A stretch of 64,000 nucleotides of DNA from Clostridium sp. AM30-24 (GTDB lineage Bacteria > Bacillota > Clostridia > Lachnospirales > Lachnospiraceae). A program made the position numbers and the translations under genes. The stretch is from assembly GCF_003480435.1 (NCBI RefSeq), contig NZ_QUJB01000007.1, positions 1 to 64,000 on the forward strand. Direction: 5' to 3'. Positions 24,765-33,519 of this stretch are shown here, one piece after another; the stretch's first letter is position 1; each line of letters starts with the position of its first letter. The notes under the pieces were generated by a model. That model saw only the letters and a list, made by a program, of their open reading frames with translations, made no database searches and was not told the DNA's origin.

Positions 24765-25211
24765 ATGGAAAAAAAGAATAAATATTATGTAGTTCGTGAT
24801 AAAGCGCTTCCGGAAGTTCTTCAGAAGGTTGTTGAGGTGAAACGTCTGCTCGAGACGGACAAAAATCTGACGGTTCAGGAGGCGGCGGAACAGGTCGGCC
24901 TGAGCCGCAGTTCTTTTTATAAATACAAGGACGATATTCTTCCGTTTTCCGATAATACAAGAGGAAAGACGGTGACATTGGTGATCCAGATGATGGATGA
25001 GCCGGGACTTCTGTCGGATCTGCTTCATATTGTTGCAGATTACCGTGCGAATATCCTGACGATCCACCAGACGATTCCTGTAAACGGATCCGCAACGGTG
25101 ACACTGAGTGTGGAGGTCCTTTCTGATACTGGAAATGTTGCCGGTATGGTGGAGGAGATCGAACACCTGAAAGGCGTACAAAACGTGAAGATTTTGGGAG
25201 TGGAGAAATAG
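24765..25211 (+). CDS. ACT domain-containing protein, UPF0735 type
   Basis: A 148-residue protein with a short N-terminal helix-turn-helix-like region (VQEAAEQVGLSRSSFYKYKD, about 37-56) and a C-terminal ACT domain (about 70-146: VTLVIQMMDEPGLLSDLLHIVA). ACT domains bind amino acids allosterically. The start at 24765 is set by GAGGGATG; the frame is open further upstream. It is four bases from homoserine dehydrogenase, the usual partner, so it probably reports threonine or a related amino acid to the pathway. Confidence 0.88.
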   Translation: MEKKNKYYVVRDKALPEVLQKVVEVKRLLETDKNLTVQEAAEQVGLSRSSFYKYKDDILPFSDNTRGKTVTLVIQMMDEPGLLSDLLHIVADYRANILTIHQTIPVNGSATVTLSVEVLSDTGNVAGMVEEIEHLKGVQNVKILGVEK

Positions 25212-25215
25212 AAAG

Positions 25216-26427
25216 ATGAAAGCGGCAATTATGGGATATGGAACCATCGGTTCCGGTGTATACGAGGTTCTGGATAATAACTGTAAGATCATAGAAAAAA
25301 AGGCAGGAGAGCCGATTGAAGTAAAGTATATCCTGGATCTCAGAGAATTTCCCGGAAAGCCGGTAGAGAAGCTTGTGATCCATGACATTGAACAGATCAT
25401 AAATGATCCGGAGATCGGAATCGTTGTTGAGACCATGGGCGGAACGACGCCGGCCTACGAGTTTGTAAAGAACTGTCTGCTGGCAGGAAAGCATGTTGTG
25501 ACTTCCAATAAAGCGCTCGTTGCGGCTCATGGAACAGAGCTGATCAGGATCGCTGCGGAAAGGAATATCAGTTTCCTGTTCGAAGCAAGTGTCGGTGGTG
25601 GGATTCCGATCATCCGTCCGCTTGTGGAGAGCCTTGGCGGGGAGGAGATCCTCGAGATATCCGGAATCTTAAACGGAACGACAAACTATATCCTGACGAA
25701 GATGAGTGAAGAGGGATGGAGTTTCGAGGAGGCGTTAAAACGCGCACAGGAGTTAGGCTACGCGGAGCGCAACCCGGAGGCAGATATCGAGGGATACGAT
25801 ACCTGCAGAAAAATCGCGATCCTGACTGCGGTGACGACCGGAAAAGAAGTAAATTATGAGGAGATCCCGACGCAGGGAATCACGGGGATCACTTCACTGG
25901 ATTCCAGATATGCGGCACATATGGGAGCGGCGATCAAGCTCTTTGGAACGAGTATCAATAAGGACGGAAAGCTCTATCTGGAAGTTGCACCGGTTCTTGT
26001 GGACGAAAAAGATCCTCTGTATGCGGTGACGGATGTATTTAACGGAATTCTTGTTGTGGGAAATATGCTCGGTGCATCCATGTTCTATGGAAGCGGCGCG
26101 GGGAAACTTCCGACAGCCAGTGCCGTTGTCGGGGATATGATCACTGCGGTACGGTCCGGAAACGATCCGGAAGAGATCGGCTGGAGCAGCGAGAAGCTTG
26201 AAGTCCACCCGGCGAGTGAACTTTCCAGAAAGTACTTCGCGCGGTTTGAAGGTTCTGAGAGCGCAAAGAAAGAGGCCGTTGCAGCAGCTTTTGGTGACGT
26301 GAAATTTGTGACACTGGAAGGAACAGATGAGTTTGCGGTTCTGACAGGTGAGATGACAGGGAAAGAGTTCGACGCGGCAGCAGCAAAAGTCGGCGGACTG
26401 CGCCAGAAGATCGCAGCCAGATTATGA
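25216..26427 (+). CDS. hom: Homoserine dehydrogenase
   Basis: Hom reduces aspartate semialdehyde to homoserine with NAD(P)H, feeding threonine and methionine synthesis. The 403-residue protein has the Rossmann start MKAAIMGYGTIGSGVYEVL, VVTSNKALVAAHG near 94, FEASVGGGIPIIRPL near 117 (active-site region), SGILNGTTNYIL near 145, and GYAERNPEADIEGYD near 174 carrying the catalytic Lys-adjacent and acidic residues. The C-terminal 80 residues are a reduced ACT-like domain. Start 25216 is after GGAGAAATAGAAAG. Co-transcribed with the ACT protein and overlapping the next gene by four bases. Confidence 0.95.
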   Translation: MKAAIMGYGTIGSGVYEVLDNNCKIIEKKAGEPIEVKYILDLREFPGKPVEKLVIHDIEQIINDPEIGIVVETMGGTTPAYEFVKNCLLAGKHVVTSNKALVAAHGTELIRIAAERNISFLFEASVGGGIPIIRPLVESLGGEEILEISGILNGTTNYILTKMSEEGWSFEEALKRAQELGYAERNPEADIEGYDTCRKIAILTAVTTGKEVNYEEIPTQGITGITSLDSRYAAHMGAAIKLFGTSINKDGKLYLEVAPVLVDEKDPLYAVTDVFNGILVVGNMLGASMFYGSGAGKLPTASAVVGDMITAVRSGNDPEEIGWSSEKLEVHPASELSRKYFARFEGSESAKKEAVAAAFGDVKFVTLEGTDEFAVLTGEMTGKEFDAAAAKVGGLRQKIAARL

Positions 26428-26765
26428 TCCTGACGTGGTTTAAGATGCCATGCCTGTTTCAGCAGATGACCGGGCTTTACTGCCCGGGCTGCGGAGGGAC
26501 GAGAGCTGTGCGGGCGCTCCTTGCAGGGCATCCGTTTCTGAGCTTCCTGTACCATCCGGTGGTGCCGTACATGGCAGTTGTGGCTGTGTGGGCAGTGGTT
26601 TTCTGGACACTGTATTTTGTGACCGGGAACAGGAGATTCCGCCCGGAGCTGGATGACCGGATCGCTTATGCGGCTGCCGGGATCGTAATCTTAAATTTTA
26701 TCATAAAAAACGGACTTCTGGTGTTTGCCGGGATCGATGTGATCGGGCGGCTGCCGGCTGTGTGA
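26424..26765 (+). CDS. DUF2752 membrane protein
   Basis: A 113-residue membrane protein with the DUF2752 signature GLYCPGCGGTRAVRALLAG (Cys20, Cys23) and about three spans. Its ATG overlaps the hom stop, so it is translationally coupled. The function of DUF2752 is unknown; the paired Cys may bind metal or form a disulfide. It is followed by a terminator shared with the convergent DUF4190 gene. Confidence 0.8.
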   Translation: MILTWFKMPCLFQQMTGLYCPGCGGTRAVRALLAGHPFLSFLYHPVVPYMAVVAVWAVVFWTLYFVTGNRRFRPELDDRIAYAAAGIVILNFIIKNGLLVFAGIDVIGRLPAV

Positions 26766-26768
26766 GAA

Positions 26769-26820
26769 TAAAAAAGCCTGATACAGATCAGTGAAGAAAA
26801 CGATCTGCATCAGGCTTTTG
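26769..26820. terminator. Bidirectional terminator between DUF2752 and DUF4190 genes
   Basis: AAAAGCCTGAT/ATCAGGCTTTT (26772-26782 with 26809-26819) plus an inner CAGATC/GATCTG stem. A and T tails lie on both sides, serving convergent genes. Confidence 0.85.
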
Positions 26821-26824
26821 AAGT

Positions 26825-27568
26825 TTAGTTTATTCCCATCTGCTTCTGGAACTGCTCAAAGAACTCGTTGAAGGCTGCCGCGTTCGCCGGATCTTTCATC
26901 AGGTTTGTGATGGTCAGCACATAAAAGAACTCGCCGATGCCGAGAAGGACGGCGATGACACCGAGGACGATCCCGGCCACTGCGGTACCCCTGAAAGGCT
27001 GTCCTTTTTTAGAGATAATGGCGAAGCAGACTGCGCCGACGCCGCAGATGATGGCGACCGGGAAGGCGAAGCAGCAGAGTGTCAGGATCGCGAAGATTCC
27101 GCTGATCAGGGAGATCGTCGCGAAAGAGTTCTTCTCGCGCCTTGGGCGCTGAGGCTGATTCTGCCAGCAGGGAGGCTGGCTGTTATTGTACTGGTTCTGC
27201 CAGTAGGGCGGCTGCCCGTTCTGAGGCGGGATTTGTCCGCCGTTCTGCTGATTCTGCCAGTACGGATCCTGCCCTGGATGCTGAGGCGGAATCTGCCTGC
27301 CATTCTGTGGATTCTGCCAGTATGGATCCTGTCCCGGATTCTGAGGCGGAATCTGTCCGCCATTCTGCTGATTCTGCCAGTACGGATTCTGTCCAGAATT
27401 CTGAGGCGGAATCTGTCCGTCATTCTGAGGTGGATTCTGCTGATCCGGCTGTGCCGGATTTGGATTCTGCGGAGCGTTTCCGGCGTTCTGTGGATTCAGA
27501 TCTGCCGCTTGTGTTTGCTGGTTCATATCTTTATATTCAGATGAATTCTGATCTTCGTAATCTGCCAT
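26825..27568 (-). CDS. DUF4190 membrane protein with Pro/Gln-rich tandem repeats
   Basis: A 247-residue protein. Residues 1-140 are a disordered, Asn/Gln/Pro-rich cytoplasmic region made largely of tandem QNGGQIPPQNPGQDPYWQN-like units (residues 48-137). A basic RPRREK stop precedes the DUF4190 domain with two transmembrane segments (about 150-180 and 193-220). AGGAGG precedes the ATG. Proteins of this layout are common in Firmicutes and uncharacterised; the PPYWQ repeats could bind partner proteins. Confidence 0.8.
   Translation of the reverse strand: MADYEDQNSSEYKDMNQQTQAADLNPQNAGNAPQNPNPAQPDQQNPPQNDGQIPPQNSGQNPYWQNQQNGGQIPPQNPGQDPYWQNPQNGRQIPPQHPGQDPYWQNQQNGGQIPPQNGQPPYWQNQYNNSQPPCWQNQPQRPRREKNSFATISLISGIFAILTLCCFAFPVAIICGVGAVCFAIISKKGQPFRGTAVAGIVLGVIAVLLGIGEFFYVLTITNLMKDPANAAAFNEFFEQFQKQMGIN
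27158..27427 (-). repeat. 60-bp in-frame coding tandem repeats
   Basis: About four 57-60-bp units inside the DUF4190 gene each encode a QxPYWQNxQNGGQIPPQN-type 20-residue repeat, followed by shorter degenerate units. All are in frame, so unit gain or loss changes protein length without a frameshift. Confidence 0.85.
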
Positions 27569-27818
27569 GAAAATTCCTCCTGTTGTAATTCTGTGGCGGT
27601 GCCGCCAAAATGCTTATAGCACTGTTCCCTGAAAAAAAGTCCGGTCAGCCCCTCGATGTTTAAGAAAAATAATACGGAACAGTTACCGTATAGTCTAACA
27701 TGAAACGCCGTCCCTGTCCACATTTAAGTTGCATAAGAGCATGGATTGAATTATAATGGAAAATGACATCTCCGGCGGCATAAGGCCTTTCGGGGGGAGA
27801 ACTAGAAGGAGAAAGAAC

Positions 27819-29969
27819 ATGGACATTTTAGGCGTACTGACAGCGGAATTGGGAGTGAAACGGAGCCAGATCGAGGCGGCTGTCAAGCTCATTGATGAAG
27901 GAAACACGATTCCGTTTATTGCCAGATACCGGAAAGAAGTAACCGGTTCCTTAAACGATGAAGTATTAAGAAACCTGGATGAACGATTAAAATATCTGCG
28001 CGGACTGGAGGACCGTAAGACTCAGGTGCTCGCGTCGATCGAAGATCAGGGAAAACTCACGGCTGATCTGAAGAAAAAGATCGAGGAAGCCGAGACGATG
28101 GTGGCGGTGGAGGATTTATATCTGCCGTTCCGCCCGAAGAGAAAGACGAGGGCCAGCGTGGCGAAGGAGAGGGGCCTTGAACCTCTTGCCGATACGATCC
28201 TGCTGCAGATGACAAAAGAACCGATCGAGACACTGGCAGCCCGGTATATCTCCGAGGAAAAAGGTGTAGCGAATGTGAAGGCAGTGATCGATGGCGCAAA
28301 AGACATTCTTGCGGAGCGCATTTCCGAGGTGGCAAAATATCGCGCTTACATCCGCAATGTGACAAAAGAGGAAGGTTTTGTCGTTTCGGAGGCGAAGGAC
28401 GAGAAGACCGAGTCTGTTTACGAGATGTACTATCATCACGAGGAGCTTGTAAGAAAGTGCGCAGGACACAGGATTCTCGCCTTAAACCGCGGTGAGAAGG
28501 AAAAGATCCTGACTGTAAAGATCGCGGCTCCGGAGGAGAAGATCTTACGCTACTTAAATAAGATGGTCATCACAAGAGAGAACGCGGTGACAACTCCGGT
28601 CTTACAGGAAGCGATCGCGGACAGCTACAATCGTCTCATCGCCCCAGCTATCGAGCGTGAAGTGAGAAATCTCATGACCGAGAAGGCGGAGGACGGTGCC
28701 ATCAAGATCTTCGGAAAGAACTTAGAGCAGCTTCTCATGCAGCCTCCGATCGCAGGCCGCGTGGTATTGGGCTGGGATCCGGCGTTCCGTACCGGCTGTA
28801 AATTAGCAGTCGTTGACGCGACCGGAAAAGTCTTAGATACGGTAGTGATCTACCCGACCGCACCGCAGAACAAGGTGGAGGACGCGAAGAAGACCTTAAA
28901 AAAGCTCATTGAGAAATACAAGATCTCTCTGATCTCCGTCGGAAACGGAACCGCTTCAAGAGAATCTGAGCAGATCATCGCGGAGTTTATCAAGGAGATC
29001 CCGGAGCATGTCCAGTATGTGATCGTAAATGAGGCGGGAGCTTCCGTATATTCCGCCAGTAAGCTTGCCACAGAGGAATTCCCGAAATTCGACGTGGGAC
29101 AGAGAAGTGCCGTCTCCATCGCACGACGTCTCCAGGACCCGCTTGCGGAGCTCGTAAAGATCGATCCGAAGTCCATCGGTGTCGGCCAGTATCAGCATGA
29201 TATGAACCAGAAACATCTGAGCGAGGCTCTTGGAAACGTTGTTGAGGACTGCGTAAATAAGGTGGGTGTCGACTTAAATACGGCGTCCGCATCTCTTTTA
29301 GAGTATATTTCCGGTATCTCCAAGGTGATCGCGAAGAACATCGTCGCATACCGTGAGGAGAACGGCGCGTTTACGAACCGCCGCCAGCTCTTAAAGGTCG
29401 TAAAGCTTGGCCCGAAGGCATTTGAGCAGTGTGCCGGATTTATGAGAATCGCAGGCGGGGACAATCCGCTTGACGGAACCTCCGTACATCCGGAGTCTTA
29501 TAAGGCAGCGCTGGAGTTATTAAAGCGTGCAAAGATTGAACCGGAGGAGATCGCGAAGGGCGGCGCGGCCGGAATCAGCAAAAAGATCACAGATTATAAG
29601 AAACTTTCCGAGGAGCTTGAAGTCGGTGAGGAGACCTTAAAGGATATCGTAAAAGAGCTGGAAAAACCGGCGAGGGATCCGCGTGAGGAGATGCAGAAGC
29701 CGATCTTAAGGACCGATGTCCTTGATATGAAGGACTTAAAGCCGGGAATGATCTTAAAGGGAACCGTCAGAAATGTCATCGATTTTGGCGCTTTCGTAGA
29801 TATCGGTGTCCATCAGGACGGTCTGGTGCATATTTCCCAGATGTCCAGAAAGTATATCAAGCATCCGCTTGAGGCTGTCAGCGTTGGGGATATCGTTGAG
29901 GTGAAGGTTCTTGGAGTGGATATGGCGAAGAAGAGGATTTCCTTATCTATGATATTGGACGAGGAATAA
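27819..29969 (+). CDS. tex: Tex family RNA-binding protein
   Basis: Tex is a conserved nucleic-acid-binding protein linked to transcription. The 716-residue protein has normal length and domain order: N-terminal helical region (VKRSQIEAAVKLIDEGNTIPFIARYRKE), a YqgF-like RNase-H-fold domain (about 305-435, VLGWDPAFRTGCKLAVVD), helix-hairpin-helix domains (VDLNTASASLLEYISGIS near 485) and a C-terminal S1 domain (about 640-712, GMILKGTVRNVIDFGAFVDIG). ATG 27819 is preferred (GAAGGAGAAAG); an upstream ATG at 27756 lacks a ribosome site. Confidence 0.95.
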   Translation: MDILGVLTAELGVKRSQIEAAVKLIDEGNTIPFIARYRKEVTGSLNDEVLRNLDERLKYLRGLEDRKTQVLASIEDQGKLTADLKKKIEEAETMVAVEDLYLPFRPKRKTRASVAKERGLEPLADTILLQMTKEPIETLAARYISEEKGVANVKAVIDGAKDILAERISEVAKYRAYIRNVTKEEGFVVSEAKDEKTESVYEMYYHHEELVRKCAGHRILALNRGEKEKILTVKIAAPEEKILRYLNKMVITRENAVTTPVLQEAIADSYNRLIAPAIEREVRNLMTEKAEDGAIKIFGKNLEQLLMQPPIAGRVVLGWDPAFRTGCKLAVVDATGKVLDTVVIYPTAPQNKVEDAKKTLKKLIEKYKISLISVGNGTASRESEQIIAEFIKEIPEHVQYVIVNEAGASVYSASKLATEEFPKFDVGQRSAVSIARRLQDPLAELVKIDPKSIGVGQYQHDMNQKHLSEALGNVVEDCVNKVGVDLNTASASLLEYISGISKVIAKNIVAYREENGAFTNRRQLLKVVKLGPKAFEQCAGFMRIAGGDNPLDGTSVHPESYKAALELLKRAKIEPEEIAKGGAAGISKKITDYKKLSEELEVGEETLKDIVKELEKPARDPREEMQKPILRTDVLDMKDLKPGMILKGTVRNVIDFGAFVDIGVHQDGLVHISQMSRKYIKHPLEAVSVGDIVEVKVLGVDMAKKRISLSMILDEE

Positions 29970-30065
29970 ATTTTAAACTATCGATACGAAGGAACGTTTA
30001 GTTGAAGGAATACACGGGCCAGACGGAGAATATTCCGGCGGGCCGAAGAAATGGAGGAGTCAGTC

Positions 30066-31256
30066 ATGAAGTATAATTTTGATGAAGTGATCGATCGTAA
30101 GGGAACCCATGCAATGAAGGTTGAGCGCCTGCCGAAGGGAGCGGACAAGGATTCTCTTGCCCTCTGGGTAGCAGATATGGACTTTGCCTGCGCAGAACCG
30201 ATTTTAAAGGCTCTCCATGAGCGGATCGACCGGAAGATCTTCGGCTATACCATGTACGATGCGGACGAGTGCATGGACGCTGTGACAGGCTGGATGAAGA
30301 AGCGCTATGGCTGGGATGAGAGCAGAGAGAACCTGTTCTTCTGTCCGGGCGTTGTGGCTGCCTATGCAGCGCTCATCAACCTCCTCACGGAGCGGGGGGA
30401 CGGGATCGTTCTCCAGCGCCCGATCTACTATCCATTTACGAATAAGGCCAACAGCAACGGCCGCATTCCGGTGGACAATGCCCTGATCTATGAGAACGGT
30501 GCTTACCGGATCGATTTTGAGGATCTCGATAAGAAGATGGCGGACCCGGCAAACAAGGTTCTCGTGGTGTGCAGCCCGCATAACCCGACAGGCCGTGTCT
30601 GGACAGAAGATGAGCTTAAAAAGACGGTTGAGATCTGTAAAAAATATGACAAATGGATCATCTGCGATGAGATCCACTGCGATCTGATCCGCCGCGGCGT
30701 GACCTTCACACCGATCATGAATGTAGCTCCGGAGTATGCGGACCGTATCGTTGTCTGCACGGCACCGAGCAAGACCTTCAACCTTGCCGGAATGAAGACC
30801 TCCAACATTGTGATCCACAATAAAGAGCTTCAGAAAAAGTGGAAAGACTATGTAAATGGCAGCCTGTCTATGGACGGCGCTTCCGCTCTGGGCATGACGG
30901 CGATGATCGCGGCCTACACAGAAGGGGAAGAGTGGCTGGAGCAGCTGAAGGACTATCTGGATGGAAACTTCGCGTATATCGACGAATATTTAAAGAAATA
31001 TCTTCCGAAGGCTCATCTCGTCAAGGCAGAGGGAACCTACCTCGCGTGGATTGATCTCAACGGGTACGTTGACCGGGATGAGAAAAAACTGGAAGAACTG
31101 ATGCAGAAGAAAGCAAAGGTCGCTCTGGATGAGGGATATATCTTCGGTGATGAGGGACGCGGATTTGAGCGCATCAACGTCGCTTCCCCGCGCAGCGTTA
31201 TCGAGGAGTGTATGAACCGGATCCGGACGGCATTTGAAGAGGAAAAACTGGTATGA
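30066..31256 (+). CDS. patB: PatB/MalY-type cystathionine beta-lyase aminotransferase
   Basis: A 396-residue pyridoxal-phosphate enzyme of fold type I. Homologs cleave cystathionine or cysteine C-S bonds. The start MKYNFDEVIDRKGTHAMK, LALWVADMDFACAEPI near 32, CSPHNPTGRVW near 165, ICDEIHCDLI near 203 (PLP-binding Asp), and APSKTFNLAGMKTSN near 237 (catalytic Lys239) are all conserved. GGAGGAG precedes ATG 30066. First gene of a tight operon with a YcxB-like protein and tsaE-tsaB. Confidence 0.92.
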   Translation: MKYNFDEVIDRKGTHAMKVERLPKGADKDSLALWVADMDFACAEPILKALHERIDRKIFGYTMYDADECMDAVTGWMKKRYGWDESRENLFFCPGVVAAYAALINLLTERGDGIVLQRPIYYPFTNKANSNGRIPVDNALIYENGAYRIDFEDLDKKMADPANKVLVVCSPHNPTGRVWTEDELKKTVEICKKYDKWIICDEIHCDLIRRGVTFTPIMNVAPEYADRIVVCTAPSKTFNLAGMKTSNIVIHNKELQKKWKDYVNGSLSMDGASALGMTAMIAAYTEGEEWLEQLKDYLDGNFAYIDEYLKKYLPKAHLVKAEGTYLAWIDLNGYVDRDEKKLEELMQKKAKVALDEGYIFGDEGRGFERINVASPRSVIEECMNRIRTAFEEEKLV

Positions 31257-31747
31257 AAATTCAGGTGAAAATGACAGCGAGAGATATTTTTGATTTCTCT
31301 ATGTACAGCGCTTATTCGGGATTTGCCGGGATCTTTACGTTCGTGTTCCTGATCCTGGTCATCGGGATCCTCGGATACGCATGGAGCTCAGTGGCAGTGA
31401 TGCAGAGAGTCATGCTTTTGGGTTGTATCATCCTTTTTGTGTTTGTCCAGCCGATCATGATCTGGATGAAGGCAAAGGCGCATGCGAAAACGACCGGATA
31501 CTCAACGCCGATCAATCTTGACGTTTCGGATGAGCAGATCGGGGTCGAACAGGCCGGTGTGACCGGAGAATTGAAATGGGATCAGATCTGGAAAGTCGTT
31601 CGGATCCCGAATATGTATATTATCAAGGTCGGACCGACAAACGGATATCTTGTGCCATTCCGGTCCATTGAAGGGAGAAAACAGGAGTTTGTCGATTTCT
31701 GCAAGCGGAATCTTCCGCCGAAGAAGACGAAAGGATTAAAGGCATGA
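31253..31747 (+). CDS. YcxB-like membrane protein
   Basis: A 164-residue protein with two adjacent transmembrane spans (about 22-44 and 48-68) and a C-terminal cytoplasmic YcxB-like domain (about 85-155, GELKWDQIWKVV... MYIIKVGPTNGYLVPFR). The family has no known function. It overlaps patB by four bases at the start and tsaE by four bases at its end (ATGA in both), so the four genes form one coupled unit. Confidence 0.8.
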   Translation: MKIQVKMTARDIFDFSMYSAYSGFAGIFTFVFLILVIGILGYAWSSVAVMQRVMLLGCIILFVFVQPIMIWMKAKAHAKTTGYSTPINLDVSDEQIGVEQAGVTGELKWDQIWKVVRIPNMYIIKVGPTNGYLVPFRSIEGRKQEFVDFCKRNLPPKKTKGLKA

Positions 31748-32169
31748 TAAAAGAAACAAACGCACCGGAGGAGACCTTCGCCTTTGGAAAAATGCTTGGG
31801 GAACAGGCAAAGCCAGGCGAAGTGATCTGCCTGAACGGCGATCTCGGCGTCGGAAAAACAGTTTTTACGAAGGGCTTTGCTGAGGGACTCGGGATCACGG
31901 AGCCGGTAAACAGCCCTACATTCACGATCGTCCAGCAGTATGACAGCGGAAGAATGCCGTTGTACCATTTTGATGTGTACCGGATCGGTGACATCAGCGA
32001 GATGGATGAGGTAGGATATGAAGACTGCTTTTACGGGGAAGGCGTGACGCTCATTGAGTGGTCCAATATGATCGAGGAGATCCTGCCGGAGCATGTGAAG
32101 ACTGTCACCATCGAGAAGAACCTGGAAAAGGGCTTCGATTACAGAAAGATCACGGTGGAGGAAAAATAG
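31744..32169 (+). CDS. tsaE: tRNA threonylcarbamoyladenosine biosynthesis ATPase TsaE
   Basis: TsaE is the ATPase of the machinery that makes t6A37 in ANN-decoding tRNAs. The 141-residue protein has Walker A NGDLGVGKT at 31-39, SPTFTIVQQY near 60 and the YHFDVYRI motif near 73, plus LIEWSN near 101. AAGGATTAAAGGC precedes the ATG. It is directly followed by tsaB, the usual pairing; tsaD is not in the window. Confidence 0.95.
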   Translation: MIKETNAPEETFAFGKMLGEQAKPGEVICLNGDLGVGKTVFTKGFAEGLGITEPVNSPTFTIVQQYDSGRMPLYHFDVYRIGDISEMDEVGYEDCFYGEGVTLIEWSNMIEEILPEHVKTVTIEKNLEKGFDYRKITVEEK

Positions 32170-32877
32170 ATGCGGATTTTAGGAATTGAAAGTTCCTCAC
32201 TGGTGGCATCGGCGGCCATCTATGAGGACGGGATCACGATGGCGGAATATACGGTGGATTTTAAGATGACCCATTCGCAGACCCTGCTGCCGATGATCGA
32301 TGAGATGGTAAAACTTGTAGGGATCGATCTAAATACGATCGATGCGATCGCAGTATCCGGCGGTCCGGGATCCTTTACGGGTCTCAGGATCGGATCGGCG
32401 ACGGCGAAGGGACTTGGACTGGCGTTAAATAAGCCGCTGATCCATGTTCCGACACTTGACGCGACGGCATACAACCTGTTTGGCGCTTCCGGCCTGATCT
32501 GCCCGATTATGGACGCCAGAAGAAATCAGGTCTACACGGGAATCTACCGCTTTGAGAGAGAGTTTGAGACTGTGATGGATCAGGATGCCATGGACATGGG
32601 CGAGCTGATCGGGAAGTTAAATGGAATGGGAGAGCGCGTGATCTTCTTAGGTGACGGTGTGCCGGTCTACGAGAAGCAGATCGCGGAGAAAATGACCGTG
32701 CCTTACGATCTTGCCCCGGCCCATGTAAACCGACAGAGAGCCGCTTCTGTGGCCGCTCTGGGGGCTGTCTACTTTGCGGAAGGAAAGACGGAGACCGCGA
32801 TGGAGCATAAGCCGGACTATCTGAGAAAATCCCAGGCAGAGCGGGAGCGCGAGGAGAGAGAGGCAAAGAACGCCTGA
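32170..32877 (+). CDS. tsaB: tRNA threonylcarbamoyladenosine biosynthesis protein TsaB
   Basis: TsaB is the actin-fold dimerisation partner of TsaD in t6A synthesis. The 235-residue protein opens MRILGIESSSLVASAAIYED and has the family hallmark SGGPGSFTGLRIG at 63-75, with PIMDARRNQVYTG near 114. GGAGGAAAAATAG precedes the ATG, one base after the tsaE stop. In many genomes rimI and tsaD follow; here a decayed fliB-like gene comes next. Confidence 0.95.
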   Translation: MRILGIESSSLVASAAIYEDGITMAEYTVDFKMTHSQTLLPMIDEMVKLVGIDLNTIDAIAVSGGPGSFTGLRIGSATAKGLGLALNKPLIHVPTLDATAYNLFGASGLICPIMDARRNQVYTGIYRFEREFETVMDQDAMDMGELIGKLNGMGERVIFLGDGVPVYEKQIAEKMTVPYDLAPAHVNRQRAASVAALGAVYFAEGKTETAMEHKPDYLRKSQAEREREEREAKNA

Positions 32878-33463
32878 TCATCCATTATCCAGTTTATTAT
32901 AAGAAATTTCGCTGTCTTGCGGGGGAGTGTCCGGATACTTGCTGTATCGGATGGGAGATCACCGTGGACAGGGAGACGGAAAACTCTCCCCGATTGGCTA
33001 CGGCTTTCCAGAACTTTTAGAGCGCAGCAGGACGTTTTTGTATCATTCGGAGGATAGCCAAAGCCTTTATGAAAAGCGGCAGCAGGAGTTCCAGCGAAAT
33101 GTGCCTGAGACGGAAGTCTGTACGGAGCGGCTTTTATGCTGCTTCCTGTATTCTTTTGTGATGCTGGGATTTTACGATGGGGATTTTTATACGAAGGCGA
33201 AGATGGCGGTGTTCGACGCTGTGGCGGCGGAAGAGCTGGAGATGGCGGAGTACTTTATAGATTCTGAAGAGGAAGAATTGTGTGCAGCAGAGGATTTTAA
33301 AGATTTCGAAAAGGATGAGCGGATTCTCAGGTTCTCCCGCACCGCATATCTCTTTGCAAGACAGATCGAAAATTCAGCGGAAAACAGGGATCTGCTGGAA
33401 CAATTATTAAAACAGCCGGAATTTGGGATCCGGCGGATCATAGAAACGAAAAGTTGGTTTTAA
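32874..33463 (+). pseudogene. Decayed FliB-type lysine-N-methylase
   Basis: Directly overlapping the tsaB stop, one frame reads IIHYPVYYKKFRCLAGECPD followed by TCCIGWEITVD, the N-terminal Cys-cluster signature of FliB-like lysine N-methylases, but it ends at a stop after about 50 codons and begins with CTG rather than ATG. A second frame (to 33463) carries family-like C-terminal sequence (CTERLLCCFLYSFVMLGFYDGDFYTK). Intact proteins have about 380-400 residues; only about 190 codons remain, so roughly half of the gene, in the middle, is deleted with a frameshift. No flagellar genes are in the window. Confidence 0.7.
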
Positions 33464-33471
33464 TAGCTAAG

Positions 33472-33518
33472 AAAAGGTCCATGCAAGTATCGAGACAGAT
33501 ATTTGCATGGACCTTTTT
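33472..33518. terminator. Bidirectional terminator
   Basis: A 15-bp stem (33472-33486 with 33503-33517) begins with AAAA and ends with TTTTT, serving the tsaB transcript and the convergent iclR gene. Confidence 0.85.
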
Positions 33519-33519
33519 A

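Noticed and set aside
24090..25436. A 448-residue minus-strand open frame opposite the M18, ACT and hom genes
   Set aside because: It is a shadow of three well-supported plus-strand genes, with no family character, no sensible start and a His/Cys-rich composition.
27142..27570. Plus-strand frames opposite the DUF4190 repeats
   Set aside because: They arise from the repeat composition (Ser/Asp-rich shadow) and have no start signals.
32927..33463. The 178-residue frame as an independent gene
   Set aside because: The first 40 residues are out-of-frame reading and the rest is the C-terminus of a FliB-like protein; it belongs to the pseudogene.
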